A stretch of DNA of 64,000 nucleotides from Rhodocyclaceae bacterium (GTDB lineage: Bacteria > Pseudomonadota > Gammaproteobacteria > Burkholderiales > Rhodocyclaceae), in assembly GCA_028869135.1 (NCBI GenBank), contig JAGWTC010000001.1, positions 165,916-229,915 on the forward strand, in the 5' to 3' direction. The position numbers and the translations under genes are program-made. Numbering within the stretch: the stretch's first letter is position 1; each line of letters begins with the position of its first letter. Under the pieces are notes generated by a model. The model did no database searches. It saw nothing but the letters and a program-made list of their open reading frames with translations, and was not told the origin of the DNA. Of this stretch, positions 7,538 through 16,094 are shown piece after piece.

Positions 7538-9668
7538 TGTCGTTCTCCTTGGGGCGGGTATCGGGGTCGAAGGTGGTGTCGAGCAGGCAGGTACGGATCA
7601 GGTGAAGGTCGGCCAGCAGATTCGTCGCCGCCACGACCTGGCAACGATCCATGGCAGCGCCGGCGGCGGCGATGGCGGCCTGTCTCGTCCGCGCCTGCGG
7701 TTGGCGGAAATAGCGGGCCAGCGCTTCGATGCCCTGACGCACTTCGGGCGGCGTGTCGGCGTGCGCAGCGGTAGCGCGACGCAGGCTGATGACGGCATGG
7801 CCGAGCTCAAGCAGGACCATGGCTTCGTTCACGATGGCCCGGGTGGCTTCGTCGAAGATGCGGATCATGCCGAGCTGATTGAGAAGATCGCGGATGCGGT
7901 TCTCGAACAGATGGCGCAGATGCGGCGAGACGGTGATGCAGGCGAGTGAGGCTTCGTGCCAAAGCGCCTCGCGAATATGGCGACGCGATCCCTGGCGATG
8001 CTCGGGCAGGATCAGCGCAAACATCAGGCCGGCGATCAGCAGACCGATGATCTGGGCCATGCTGTCGTTGATGAAGCTGATGGCATTGAAACGCATCAGG
8101 TTTTCCGGCGCGACCATCTGCGCGAACATCAGATTGAAACCAACGCCGACGCCGGCATAAAGCGGCCAGGTGGAAAGGTAGGCGCCGGCAGCAAGGAAGG
8201 GCAGCATGGACAGCACCAGCATGTCGAATCCCTCGACCCGATTGAGCATGAAGAAGGCACAGAAGAAGGCGAACGGCGTGGCGAGCGTGAAGCCCAGCGT
8301 GGTCGAATGAATGATGCGGTGGGGCTCCGGCGAGGACGAGGCCAGACCGCAGAAAATGGTGGCGATCATGACGGCGCCGGCGGCACTGGGCCAGTTCAGG
8401 GCATACCAGGCCGAGGCCAGGATCAGCAGGGCCAATCCGTTGCGCAGGCCGGCTGCCAGCACAATGCCGGGCGGCGTGGTCTGGCTGTAGGCGGGCGGCA
8501 GGGCTGCCGCATCCGCCTCGATGCGAGCCAGATTGGCCGGCAGGGAGGCATAGATGCTCACCAGGCTGCGGAACTCCGCGCCAAGGCGCTGCAGCAGCTC
8601 AAGCGCCGTTTCCAGATCCAGCATTTGCGCTTCATCGAGTGCAGGCGCGTGCCGCCTGCGCGTTGCCTCGATCAGGCCCGGCATCGACCTGAACAAGGCA
8701 TTGAAGCGAAGTCGCGTATGTTCCGCCTCGGCAGCCGTGCGCGCCAGCCCGTCGCCGATCAGCATGGCGGTATTGAACTCGTTGAACAGCGGCTGCATGA
8801 GTTGCGGAATGGTCGAGCCTCCGGCCCGGCGCAGGCGTTCCATCAACTGGTGCAGCGTATGAAAGGTGGTCAATGCGGCCATTGCCGCCAGGCTGAACGC
8901 ATGCAACTGGCGGCTGCGGATGCGAATGTCGCCGGCCTCGAAGACCGAGGCGGCGCGTTGCGACTCAAGCGCGGCAACGTCTGTGGCGAAGTCGAGATGG
9001 CGACGTTCGAGCTCGGCTTCGGGCAACAGGTGCTGCATCGACTCGCTGCACAAGGTCGCAAAGCTCAGATAGAGGCCGCGCAGCTTCTGCACCAGCTCCT
9101 CGCTCTGATGGCGGGGAAACAGGACATCATTGACGAAAGCGGAACACAGGATGCCAAGCGATATTTCGGTGGCACGCGACACTGCCAGGTCGAAAACGTC
9201 GAGCGGCCGGCTCAGCGCCGGCAGCGCGATCATGCAGGCAGTATAGCCGGCCAGCACGAAGCCATAGGAACGCGCATTGCGCATCAGCGCCGAACCGGCC
9301 GTGCACAGACCCGCCCAGATGGCGAGCGAAATGAACAGCAGCATAGCCTGTTGCGGAAACATGCCGACGAAACCCAGCGCCGCAACGCAACCGACCAGCG
9401 TGCCGAGCAGACGATAGACGCCCTTTTCAAGCGCCATGCCGCTGCTGGGCAGGGCAACGATGAAAACCGTCATCATGGCGCTGCGCGGAGAATCGAAGCC
9501 CAGGCAAAAGGCGATCCACAGGGCCAGGAAGGCGGCGATCAGCGTCTTGACCACAAAGGTCCAGCGCGGCCCTTCGCTGTCCAGCCAGTCGCGGCCGGTG
9601 CGCCGCGCCCGACCGGCAAGGCGCAACCAGACGGGGCGCGACATCAGACGGTCGGTCAGCGCGCTCAC
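7527..9668 (-). CDS. aaeB: FUSC-family aromatic-acid/drug exporter, AaeB-like
   Basis: Inner-membrane pump of 713 residues. It has two membrane blocks (helices about 45-185 and 395-540) separated and followed by soluble helical regions, the layout of FUSC/AaeB transporters. I chose the GTG at 9668, which overlaps the stop of the marR gene as GTGA; an ATG at 9644 is the alternative. The frame stays open upstream to 10139, but that part overlaps marR and has no family character. It lies in the operon between marR and DUF1656. The exported compound cannot be read from sequence; hydroxylated aromatic carboxylates are the known substrates of E. coli AaeAB. Confidence 0.88.
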   Translation of the reverse strand: MSALTDRLMSRPVWLRLAGRARRTGRDWLDSEGPRWTFVVKTLIAAFLALWIAFCLGFDSPRSAMMTVFIVALPSSGMALEKGVYRLLGTLVGCVAALGFVGMFPQQAMLLFISLAIWAGLCTAGSALMRNARSYGFVLAGYTACMIALPALSRPLDVFDLAVSRATEISLGILCSAFVNDVLFPRHQSEELVQKLRGLYLSFATLCSESMQHLLPEAELERRHLDFATDVAALESQRAASVFEAGDIRIRSRQLHAFSLAAMAALTTFHTLHQLMERLRRAGGSTIPQLMQPLFNEFNTAMLIGDGLARTAAEAEHTRLRFNALFRSMPGLIEATRRRHAPALDEAQMLDLETALELLQRLGAEFRSLVSIYASLPANLARIEADAAALPPAYSQTTPPGIVLAAGLRNGLALLILASAWYALNWPSAAGAVMIATIFCGLASSSPEPHRIIHSTTLGFTLATPFAFFCAFFMLNRVEGFDMLVLSMLPFLAAGAYLSTWPLYAGVGVGFNLMFAQMVAPENLMRFNAISFINDSMAQIIGLLIAGLMFALILPEHRQGSRRHIREALWHEASLACITVSPHLRHLFENRIRDLLNQLGMIRIFDEATRAIVNEAMVLLELGHAVISLRRATAAHADTPPEVRQGIEALARYFRQPQARTRQAAIAAAGAAMDRCQVVAATNLLADLHLIRTCLLDTTFDPDTRPKENDNAA

Positions 9669-10162
9669 GACGGATCGTCGAGGTTGGCGAGCTGGCGGCG
9701 CAGGACCCGCTCCTGATCCTTGAGCGCAGTCGCGCTCATGCCGGCATAGCTGCGTTCGAGTACCGCCCAGTATTCGGGCGACGCCTTCTCGATCAATGCG
9801 CGACCGCTGCGCGTCAGGCTGATGATGACGCTGCGCCGGTCCTCCTCGCTGTTGCGGCGCTGAATCCAGCCCTTTTCCGACAGCTCGTCGCAAATGCGCG
9901 TCATGTTGGCAGGCTTCTCCGAACAGGCTTCGCCAAGCTCGGAGGCGCGCTGGGTTTCGCTCTCGGAACCGTAGAGCACCATCAGCACGGTATAGCTGAC
10001 GGTGGTCAGGCCGTATTTCTTGAGCGCGGCGTTGATCCGGTCCTGGGTGCGCTTCTGGATATGGTAGGCAAGCCGGCTCAGGGTGATCAGTTGCTGCGGA
10101 TAGTCGGACATGCGGTCGGTGCACCGTGCAATGCGGCAATCGGTCGAATCGAAACTGCTCAT
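9665..10162 (-). CDS. MarR-family transcriptional regulator
   Basis: A 165-residue winged-helix protein. The core includes LTTVSYTVLMVLYG, the recognition region SEKPANMTRICDELSEKGWI and the wing RRNSEEDRRSVIISLT, typical of MarR. The start is ATG 10162, which overlaps the stop of the outer-membrane-factor gene as ATGA; a downstream ATG at 10111 gives a shorter form. Being the second gene of the operon, it is likely an autorepressor released by a phenolic ligand. The probable operator is the AT-rich dyad at 11665-11691 in the operon promoter. Confidence 0.88.
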   Translation of the reverse strand: MSSFDSTDCRIARCTDRMSDYPQQLITLSRLAYHIQKRTQDRINAALKKYGLTTVSYTVLMVLYGSESETQRASELGEACSEKPANMTRICDELSEKGWIQRRNSEEDRRSVIISLTRSGRALIEKASPEYWAVLERSYAGMSATALKDQERVLRRQLANLDDPS

Positions 10163-11631
10163 GGCGACACTCCGCCGGGAACTGCGATGTCCGGCTGCGG
10201 CACCGACGGCAGGCCGCCGCCCAGCGCCAGCATCAGGCCGGCATAGCTTTCCAGGCGACGCGCATGGATCAGCGCGGCCTGCTCTTCTTCGCGCAGCAGG
10301 GTGACTTCGCTGTTGAGCACGACAAGATAGTCCGTCAGCCCCGCGGCATGGCCCTTGCCTGCGAGCATGCGCGCCTTGCGCGCAGTAGCGACGCCGCTTT
10401 CGATCAGGTGTTGCTGATGCTGCTGCGATTGCGCCACGGTCAGTGCATTGCTCACGCTCTGCAAGGCGCCCAGCATCGTCTCGTTGTAGCTTTCGACGGC
10501 AATGTCGTAGGCGGCGGTCTGCGCGCCAAGATTGCCGCGCAAGCGGCCGCCGTCGAAAATGGGCAGGGAGACGGCCGGCCCCATGCCGCGAACAGCCGAG
10601 TCGGCGGAAAGAAAACGCGCGAAACCCAGCCCCTGGAAACCGATGAAGGCCATCAGGTTGATATTGGGATAGAAAGCCGCCTTGGCGGCACCGATACGCT
10701 GTCCCGCCGCAGCCACGCCCCAGCGGCGCGATGCAACGTCGGGGCGGCGGCCGATCAGGTCGGCCGGCAGCGCTGAAGGCAACTGCATCCACTCGCCCTC
10801 ATCCAGCTTCAGGCGCGGTCGCACGATCGCCTCGCCCGCACCGGGCCCCTGCCCGCTGAGCACGGCCAGTTGACGTCCGATCAGGGTGATGTTTTCCTCG
10901 TGCTGTTCGAGGCGTGCTTCCAGCCCCGGCAGCTCGGCTTCGAGCTGGCTGATCTCGACTTCCGTGGCCAGCCCCGCCGCCAGCCGCTTGTGCGTGATCG
11001 CCAGCGCCTGACGGCGACGCTGCAGGGTATCGGCCACGATGTCCTTTAGCGCATAGTTCAGCGCCAGTTGGACATAGCTGCGCACGATGGTGTTTTCCAG
11101 CGCCAGACGCGCCATCTGCGCCTCGGCCTCGGCAACGCGCGCCTCGTCCAGCGCGGCCGACAGCGCTCCGCGATTGCGCCCCCACAGATCGAGGTCGTAG
11201 CTCGCATCGACGACGGAACGGTTATACCAGTCGTAATTGCCGGCCTGCGGCGGCGGAATGAAATCGTTCTGGGAAAAAAGCTGGCGTGTGGCCGAAGCGG
11301 AAAACCCCACGCCCGGCAAAGTGGCGCCTTCCGCCATCGTGGCGACGGCCTGTGCCTGACGCACGCGCGCCGCGGCGATATGCAGGCCGGGATTGTCGCT
11401 GAGCGACTTCGCGATCAGCGCATCGAGCTGCGGATCCGCGTAGCTTTCCCACCAGCGCGCCTGCGGCCATTGCGCCTGCATGGCGGAGGCGGAAGGAATG
11501 CCGGCGGCAAGGCGATCTGCCTCCAGCAGTTGCGCCTGCGGCCTGATATTGCCCATGTCGGCGCAGCCCGCCAGCGCCGCCGCCAGCAAGGCCGGCGCCA
11601 GCGTGGCAAAAAATTGTCTGCATCTGTCCAT
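10159..11631 (-). CDS. NodT/OprM-type outer-membrane efflux lipoprotein
   Basis: TolC-superfamily channel of 490 residues. The signal peptide ends in a lipobox, LAGC (about residues 19-22), so the mature protein should be lipidated in the outer membrane. The two outer-membrane-efflux repeats are present, with conserved YDLDLWGRNRG and the internal repeat LIGRRPDVASRRWGV. First gene of the five-gene efflux operon, so it supplies the exit duct for the FUSC/HlyD pump. Start ATG at 11631; an in-frame ATG at 11655 would add eight residues before the signal peptide and is unlikely. Confidence 0.9.
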   Translation of the reverse strand: MDRCRQFFATLAPALLAAALAGCADMGNIRPQAQLLEADRLAAGIPSASAMQAQWPQARWWESYADPQLDALIAKSLSDNPGLHIAAARVRQAQAVATMAEGATLPGVGFSASATRQLFSQNDFIPPPQAGNYDWYNRSVVDASYDLDLWGRNRGALSAALDEARVAEAEAQMARLALENTIVRSYVQLALNYALKDIVADTLQRRRQALAITHKRLAAGLATEVEISQLEAELPGLEARLEQHEENITLIGRQLAVLSGQGPGAGEAIVRPRLKLDEGEWMQLPSALPADLIGRRPDVASRRWGVAAAGQRIGAAKAAFYPNINLMAFIGFQGLGFARFLSADSAVRGMGPAVSLPIFDGGRLRGNLGAQTAAYDIAVESYNETMLGALQSVSNALTVAQSQQHQQHLIESGVATARKARMLAGKGHAAGLTDYLVVLNSEVTLLREEEQAALIHARRLESYAGLMLALGGGLPSVPQPDIAVPGGVSP

Positions 11632-11662
11632 CAGGAATCCTTCAGCGATCACCATCGGACAT

Positions 11663-11691
11663 ATTTTACTTAGATATATTTCATTAGTAAA
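11663..11691 (-). promoter_or_regulatory. Efflux-operon promoter overlapping a dyad (likely MarR operator)
   Basis: On the minus strand TTTACT (11691-11686) and TAAAAT (11668-11663) are separated by 17 bases, a plausible -35/-10 pair 32 bases before the operon start. The same region holds an inverted repeat, TTTACT at 11665-11670 and AGTAAA at 11686-11691, in a strongly AT-rich patch unlike its surroundings. A repressor bound there would cover the promoter. The remaining gap up to the beta-lactamase start (11692-11898) shows nothing else definite. Confidence 0.5.
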
Positions 11692-11898
11692 CTATTTATC
11701 ACGAACCGATTCCATATCGGCCATTCAGGCAGCATAGACCGCGTTTTGAAATTCCGAAATCCGCAACCTTGCTTGTGCGAGGAATTCATGGCCGCGGGGC
11801 GCACTGCATCGACCGCACTCCGCCCCGCCTGGCGCCTGCCGACCATTTCGTGGCAAGCTCCCGCCTTGCACGTCTTCGTCACCCACCCGGTCCATCCG

Positions 11899-12711
11899 AT
11901 GAAACGACTTCTTGCCCTGCTGCTGGCCTTGGTCATTCCCGCGGCTCATGCTGTCGATTGGCAGGAGAGCGAGGAAATCGCAGCCCTGTTCAAGGCGCGC
12001 AAGCTGAATGGCACCTTCGTTCTCTACGATGTCGCGGGCAACCGGCTGATCGGCCACAATCGCACGCGCGGCCAGGTGCGCTACATCCCGGCCTCCACCT
12101 TCAAGATTCCCAACAGCCTGATCGGCCTTGCCGCCGGATCGGTCGGCGGTGTCGATGTGGTGCTGCCCTACGGCGGCAAGCCGCAGCCGCTGAAGGAATG
12201 GGAGCAGGACCTGAGTCTGCGCGATGCGATCCGGATTTCCAGCGTCCCGATCTATCAGGAGCTGGCCCGCCGTACCGGGCTCGCACGCATGCGCGCGGGC
12301 ATCGCCGCCTTGCAATACGGCAATGAACAGATCGGCAGCCACGTCGATCGCTTCTGGCTGGACGGACCGCTCAAGATCAGTGCCCTCGAACAGGTGGAGT
12401 TTCTGGCGCGCTTCGGGCAACTGCAACTCCCCTACCCGCGCCCTGTCCAACTCAGCGTGCGCGAGATCATCTTCCTCGAAACCGGCGACCACTGGGCGCT
12501 GTATGGCAAGACCGGCTGGGCCACGCCCTACAAGCCGGGCATAGGCTGGTGGGTGGGCTGGGTGCAGAAGGGCGACGAAATCTACGCTTTCGCGCTCAAT
12601 ATCGACATGCCCGGGATGGCCGATGGCCCCAAGCGCATCGAACTGGGCAAGGCCTGCCTCAAGACCCTGGGCGTATTGCCGGCGGATTACCGGGTCGAGC
12701 CGGCACGCTGA
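11899..12711 (+). CDS. Class D (OXA-type) beta-lactamase
   Basis: Periplasmic serine beta-lactamase of 270 residues. A signal peptide ends near residue 18 (AAHA). The active-site motifs are all present: S66-T-F-K69, S114-S-V116, Y140-G-N142 and K204-T-G206, with WLDGPLKIS at 153-161 and WWVGWV near 217. ATG 11899 was chosen because the signal peptide starts there; the frame is open upstream to 11746. Composition matches its neighbours and no mobile element adjoins it, so it looks like an intrinsic chromosomal gene. It is divergent from the efflux operon. The spectrum cannot be predicted from motifs alone. Confidence 0.92.
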   Translation: MKRLLALLLALVIPAAHAVDWQESEEIAALFKARKLNGTFVLYDVAGNRLIGHNRTRGQVRYIPASTFKIPNSLIGLAAGSVGGVDVVLPYGGKPQPLKEWEQDLSLRDAIRISSVPIYQELARRTGLARMRAGIAALQYGNEQIGSHVDRFWLDGPLKISALEQVEFLARFGQLQLPYPRPVQLSVREIIFLETGDHWALYGKTGWATPYKPGIGWWVGWVQKGDEIYAFALNIDMPGMADGPKRIELGKACLKTLGVLPADYRVEPAR

Positions 12712-12746
12712 TTTCGGGCGCCGAACGCCACCAAGGGAATATCACC

Positions 12747-12929
12747 ATGGCCGCAGACGACAAGCCCCCGCAGGCAGAAACGCCTTCCCTGAGCAACTAC
12801 CTGAACGACCGCCGCCTGCAGCGTAAAGTGCTCGACATGATCGTCAACACACCCGGCGCCAGACACCCCGACAAGCCCTCGCCGCCGTCCGCGCCGGACC
12901 TCTCCAAAGACAAGGAAAAATCGCGCTAG
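12747..12929 (+). CDS. Small hypothetical protein (60 aa)
   Basis: ATG 12747 is preceded by AAGGGA at suitable spacing. The product is hydrophilic, starts MAADDKPPQAETPSLSNYLN and ends in a proline/lysine-rich tail. It has no membrane segment or recognised domain. It lies 35 bases after the beta-lactamase gene and may be cotranscribed. Its TAG stop overlaps the TAG of the opposing histidine kinase gene in a shared CTAG. Moderate confidence that it is expressed. Confidence 0.5.
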   Translation: MAADDKPPQAETPSLSNYLNDRRLQRKVLDMIVNTPGARHPDKPSPPSAPDLSKDKEKSR

Positions 12930-14809
12930 CCCTGAACCAGACGCAGACTCACGGTGACCCGGGTGCCCTGCTGCGGTTCGCTGGCGATCAGCAGTTGGGC
13001 GCCCGCCAGTTGTGCCTGTTCGCGCAATCCGACCAGACCATAATGGCCGTGATGAGGAATCTCGGGCTCGAAGCCGATACCGTCGTCGACAATCGCCATC
13101 TGCAAAAGCGGTCCGCCGTCCTCGACCTTGTGCAGGCTGAGCGTGACATTGCGCGCACGCGCATGGCGCTCGATATTGCGCAGCGCCTCTTCGGCAATGC
13201 GGAAGAAGGTTTCGGCACGCTCTTCGGAAAAGGTCGCCAGAGCCGGATCGCAGTCGAAATGGCAGGCGAGTCCGGTGCGATCGGCGAACAGATTCAGATG
13301 GTCCTGCAATGCCACGCCGAGGCCGACGTCGCGCACCGGGTTGTAGCGAATCTGGCCGATGGCTGCACGCGCCTCCTGCAAGCCCTGGCGTGCAGCCTTC
13401 TCGGCCTCGATCAGCTCCTCGGCCAGCGCCTCGGGCTGGGTCTCCGCCAGCTTCTTGAGCAGCCGGATTTCCGTCAACATGGCCATCATCGAATGCGCGA
13501 GGGTGTCGTGCAGGTCGCGGGCGATCTTGAGCCGTTCGCGCACGACGGCGGCATAGCGCGCCTCCTCGGCCAGGCGCTGGATTTCATGAGTACGGTCGGC
13601 CACACGATGGTCCAGCTCGGCATTGAGCTGGCGCAAACCGTCGCTTTCCTGTTGCAGCGCGCGCAACAGCCGGTCCAGCGCGGCGCCCAGTCGCGCAGCT
13701 TCGTCCTCGCCCTCGGGCACGGCAATCTGCTGCGCCGTGCCGGCCAGCACGTCATCGGCGGAGCTCGCGATCATGCGGACCCGGCGCGTCAGGCGCCGCG
13801 CCAGCGACAACCCGACGAAAGCGGCGACGATGCCCAGTCCCAGCAGCACGGCGGCGATTTGCCACTGTACCCGGGTCACTGCAGCCACAGCCTGGTCCAG
13901 CGGCTGGATCGCCACCACGCGCCAGCCCAGTTGCTGCAGCGACTCGTTGTCTCCCTGCTGCGCCTCGGCCACCAGGTAGCTGTGCCCCTCCTCCATCCGG
14001 TGCAGCACCAGTTGCGGCGGCATGCTGCTGAGGCCGAATTCGCTCAGCGGCGCAAACACCGGCGGCGCATCCTGCTGCCACTGCTTGCCGACAAGCTCGG
14101 GCGGCCCGATGCGAACGATGTCGTCGCGATCGATCAGCAACCACTCCTCGCGCGATACGTCGCTCATGCCCTTGTTGATATCGCGCACCATCTGCAACAC
14201 CCAGTCCCAGGACAGGCGCGCGGCGACGACGCCCAGCACGGCGCCGCTGCTGCTGCGAATCGGCGCGGTCAGCTTGAGGAAACGCTTGCCGTGCATCTCG
14301 GCCTCGTGATCGTCCCCCTTGTACTCCTCGTTGTTGAAGCTGACACCTTCCTCGATCCACGAGACGATAAAGCCCTGGGCGAACCAGGCGTACTGGTAGA
14401 CGTTATTACCGATCACATCGGGGTCGGTGGCCGCAATGATCTGGCCGTCGGCATCGGCTGCGGCAATCCAGACGAAATCGGGAAAGCTCGCCTGCACGTT
14501 GGACAGCACGCGCTGCATGCTGCCTCTTTCGTTGCGCCGCACATCGTCGGACAGCATGGCCGCGGAGATGCTCACCGACTGCAGGCGCTGCGCCAGCGCC
14601 AGATTGAGCTCGGAAGCGATATGGTCTGCGGCGCTGGCCAGACGCAGGCTGTACTGCTGCAGCAGGTTGCTGCGCACGATCTGCCCCACCCAGGCGGCGG
14701 CCACCACGGCCAGCACCAGCGCCAGACCGAATACCAGCCAGCCGAGGGCGGTGGACAGACTCTGGCGGGGGTCGATGCGATGCAGGAAGGAAGACAGGGG
14801 GGGCGGCAT
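12926..14809 (-). CDS. Sensor histidine kinase, HisKA_3 (NarX/UhpB-like) with extracellular Cache domain
   Basis: A 627-residue membrane kinase. Helix 1 (about 20-45) and helix 2 (about 315-335) bracket a large extracellular region resembling a double Cache domain (VWIAAADADGQIIAATDP, then LTAPIRSSSGAVLGVV). A HAMP-like linker and coiled coil lead to the HisKA_3 dimerisation helix with the phospho-acceptor His in ARDLHDTLAHS, then a HATPase_c domain (EEALRNIERHA, VDDGIGFEP, GLVGLREQAQ). Divergent from a NarL-type regulator 111 bases away, its likely partner. Cache domains bind small ligands such as carboxylates, so control of the nearby OFA transporter is plausible but inferred. Confidence 0.9.
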   Translation of the reverse strand: MPPPLSSFLHRIDPRQSLSTALGWLVFGLALVLAVVAAAWVGQIVRSNLLQQYSLRLASAADHIASELNLALAQRLQSVSISAAMLSDDVRRNERGSMQRVLSNVQASFPDFVWIAAADADGQIIAATDPDVIGNNVYQYAWFAQGFIVSWIEEGVSFNNEEYKGDDHEAEMHGKRFLKLTAPIRSSSGAVLGVVAARLSWDWVLQMVRDINKGMSDVSREEWLLIDRDDIVRIGPPELVGKQWQQDAPPVFAPLSEFGLSSMPPQLVLHRMEEGHSYLVAEAQQGDNESLQQLGWRVVAIQPLDQAVAAVTRVQWQIAAVLLGLGIVAAFVGLSLARRLTRRVRMIASSADDVLAGTAQQIAVPEGEDEAARLGAALDRLLRALQQESDGLRQLNAELDHRVADRTHEIQRLAEEARYAAVVRERLKIARDLHDTLAHSMMAMLTEIRLLKKLAETQPEALAEELIEAEKAARQGLQEARAAIGQIRYNPVRDVGLGVALQDHLNLFADRTGLACHFDCDPALATFSEERAETFFRIAEEALRNIERHARARNVTLSLHKVEDGGPLLQMAIVDDGIGFEPEIPHHGHYGLVGLREQAQLAGAQLLIASEPQQGTRVTVSLRLVQG

Positions 14810-14920
14810 GCCCGAACGATATCAGCCCCGGCCCGTATGTGCATCAGGTCACGCAACAGAATGACCAAAATCACATAGAAAACGCTGTCCGGCCATGTGA
14901 CCAGCCATTAGAATCACGGC

Positions 14921-15658
14921 ATGGATCAAAGCCCCCCCAGCCCCACCCCGCAGACTCCGATTCGCGTCCTGATCGCCGACGACCAGTCGCTGATCCGCCG
15001 CGGCATGAGCCTGATCATTTCGGCCGAGCCCGACATCGAAGTGATCGGCCAGGCCGCCGACGGCGCCGAGGCCGTGTCCATGGCGCTGGCGCTGAAACCC
15101 GATGTCGTGCTCATGGACCTGCACATGCCGGTCAAGGGAGGCGTGGTCGCCACGCGCGAAATAACCACCCAACTGCCGAATACCCGTGTCATGGTGCTGA
15201 CTACCTTCGATACCGATGCCATGGTGTTCGATGCCGTACGTGCCGGGGCGCAGGCCTATCTGCTCAAGGACACCAGCGAAGCGGAAGTGCTGGACACCAT
15301 ACGCGCCGTGCATCGCGGCGAATCGCGCATGACCCCGCAAATCGCATCCAAGGTCATGGATCAGTTCCGGCTGCTCGCCAATCAGAATCCCGGCGCGCGG
15401 CCGCAAGTTGAAGACAGCACCCCGGTCAGCAGCCCGGAACCCGACTCCATCCATGCCAAGCGCCAGTCGCTGCTGACCGACAAGGAAGCGCGCGTGCTGG
15501 AACTCATCGCCGAAGGCATGAGCAACAAGCAGATCGCCAATACCGTCTTTCTGGCCGAAGGCACGGTCAAGAACTACGTCAGCCGCATCATGGAAAAGCT
15601 CCACGCCAATACGCGCACCGAGCTTGCCATCATGACCCTGCGCAACAAGCAGGACTGA
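14921..15658 (+). CDS. NarL/LuxR-family response regulator
   Basis: 245 residues. The N-terminal receiver shows the acidic pair (IADDQS), the phospho-acceptor Asp in VLMDLHMP, the conserved Thr region (VLTTFDTD) and the Lys in YLLKDTS. A proline-rich linker (about 155-180) precedes a C-terminal LuxR HTH (LLTDKEARVLELIAEGMSNKQIAN). It pairs with the divergent HisKA_3 kinase. GTGAC boxes occur both between the two genes (14848-14852 and 14897-14901) and upstream of the next gene, an OFA transporter, suggesting autoregulation and control of transport; this is inference. Confidence 0.92.
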   Translation: MDQSPPSPTPQTPIRVLIADDQSLIRRGMSLIISAEPDIEVIGQAADGAEAVSMALALKPDVVLMDLHMPVKGGVVATREITTQLPNTRVMVLTTFDTDAMVFDAVRAGAQAYLLKDTSEAEVLDTIRAVHRGESRMTPQIASKVMDQFRLLANQNPGARPQVEDSTPVSSPEPDSIHAKRQSLLTDKEARVLELIAEGMSNKQIANTVFLAEGTVKNYVSRIMEKLHANTRTELAIMTLRNKQD

Positions 15659-15837
15659 ACGCCCCCTCCTGCCATCCTCCTGCGCCGGCACTGTCGCCGG
15701 TCGCGCCCGGCCGGGTAAACTTTCGGCCTCCCGCCCCCTTCCTGCTTATGTCATTTGCCTGCTGACAGGGCGGATTTTGCGTGTGCTTCAGGTCACCGTT
15801 GCATACGTGTTACAAGACATAAGTTGCTAACAATTTC

Positions 15838-15963
15838 GTGACTTATGGCCTTTCGGTTTTTATTGTACCAGCGACAAAAAACCGCATGGTTGAGGCCCCT
15901 TGTGACTTACGTCACTTTCAAAAGCATCATTTCGTGACTTTCTCCGACCCCAATTAGTGACTT
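15838..15963 (+). promoter_or_regulatory. Four GTGACTT direct repeats upstream of the OFA transporter
   Basis: GTGACTT occurs at 15838-15844, 15902-15908, 15934-15940 and 15957-15963. The first and third share the longer ATTTCGTGACTT. The second is part of a palindrome, GTGAC-TTAC-GTCAC, at 15902-15915, and GGTCACC lies at 15791-15797. The 436-base gap 15659-16094 has no gene and is AT-richer than the surroundings. This looks like an array of activator or repressor sites; the NarL-type regulator just upstream is the obvious candidate. Confidence 0.55.
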
Positions 15964-16094
15964 TAGGCAACTCCCCCAAATTGGGCTGATCGGTACATTC
16001 GGCTCGCTCATGCACCTGTCAGGGTGCTGACAGGTAAGCAAGTCGTTCAACACGGGTGCCGCTCCCATCGGCGCCGTAACGGAGGAGTTACAAA

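Noticed and set aside
9669..10139. N-terminal extension of the FUSC pump
   Set aside because: The frame is open, but this part lies over marR in another frame and has no membrane or family character; the GTG at 9668 overlapping the marR stop fits better.
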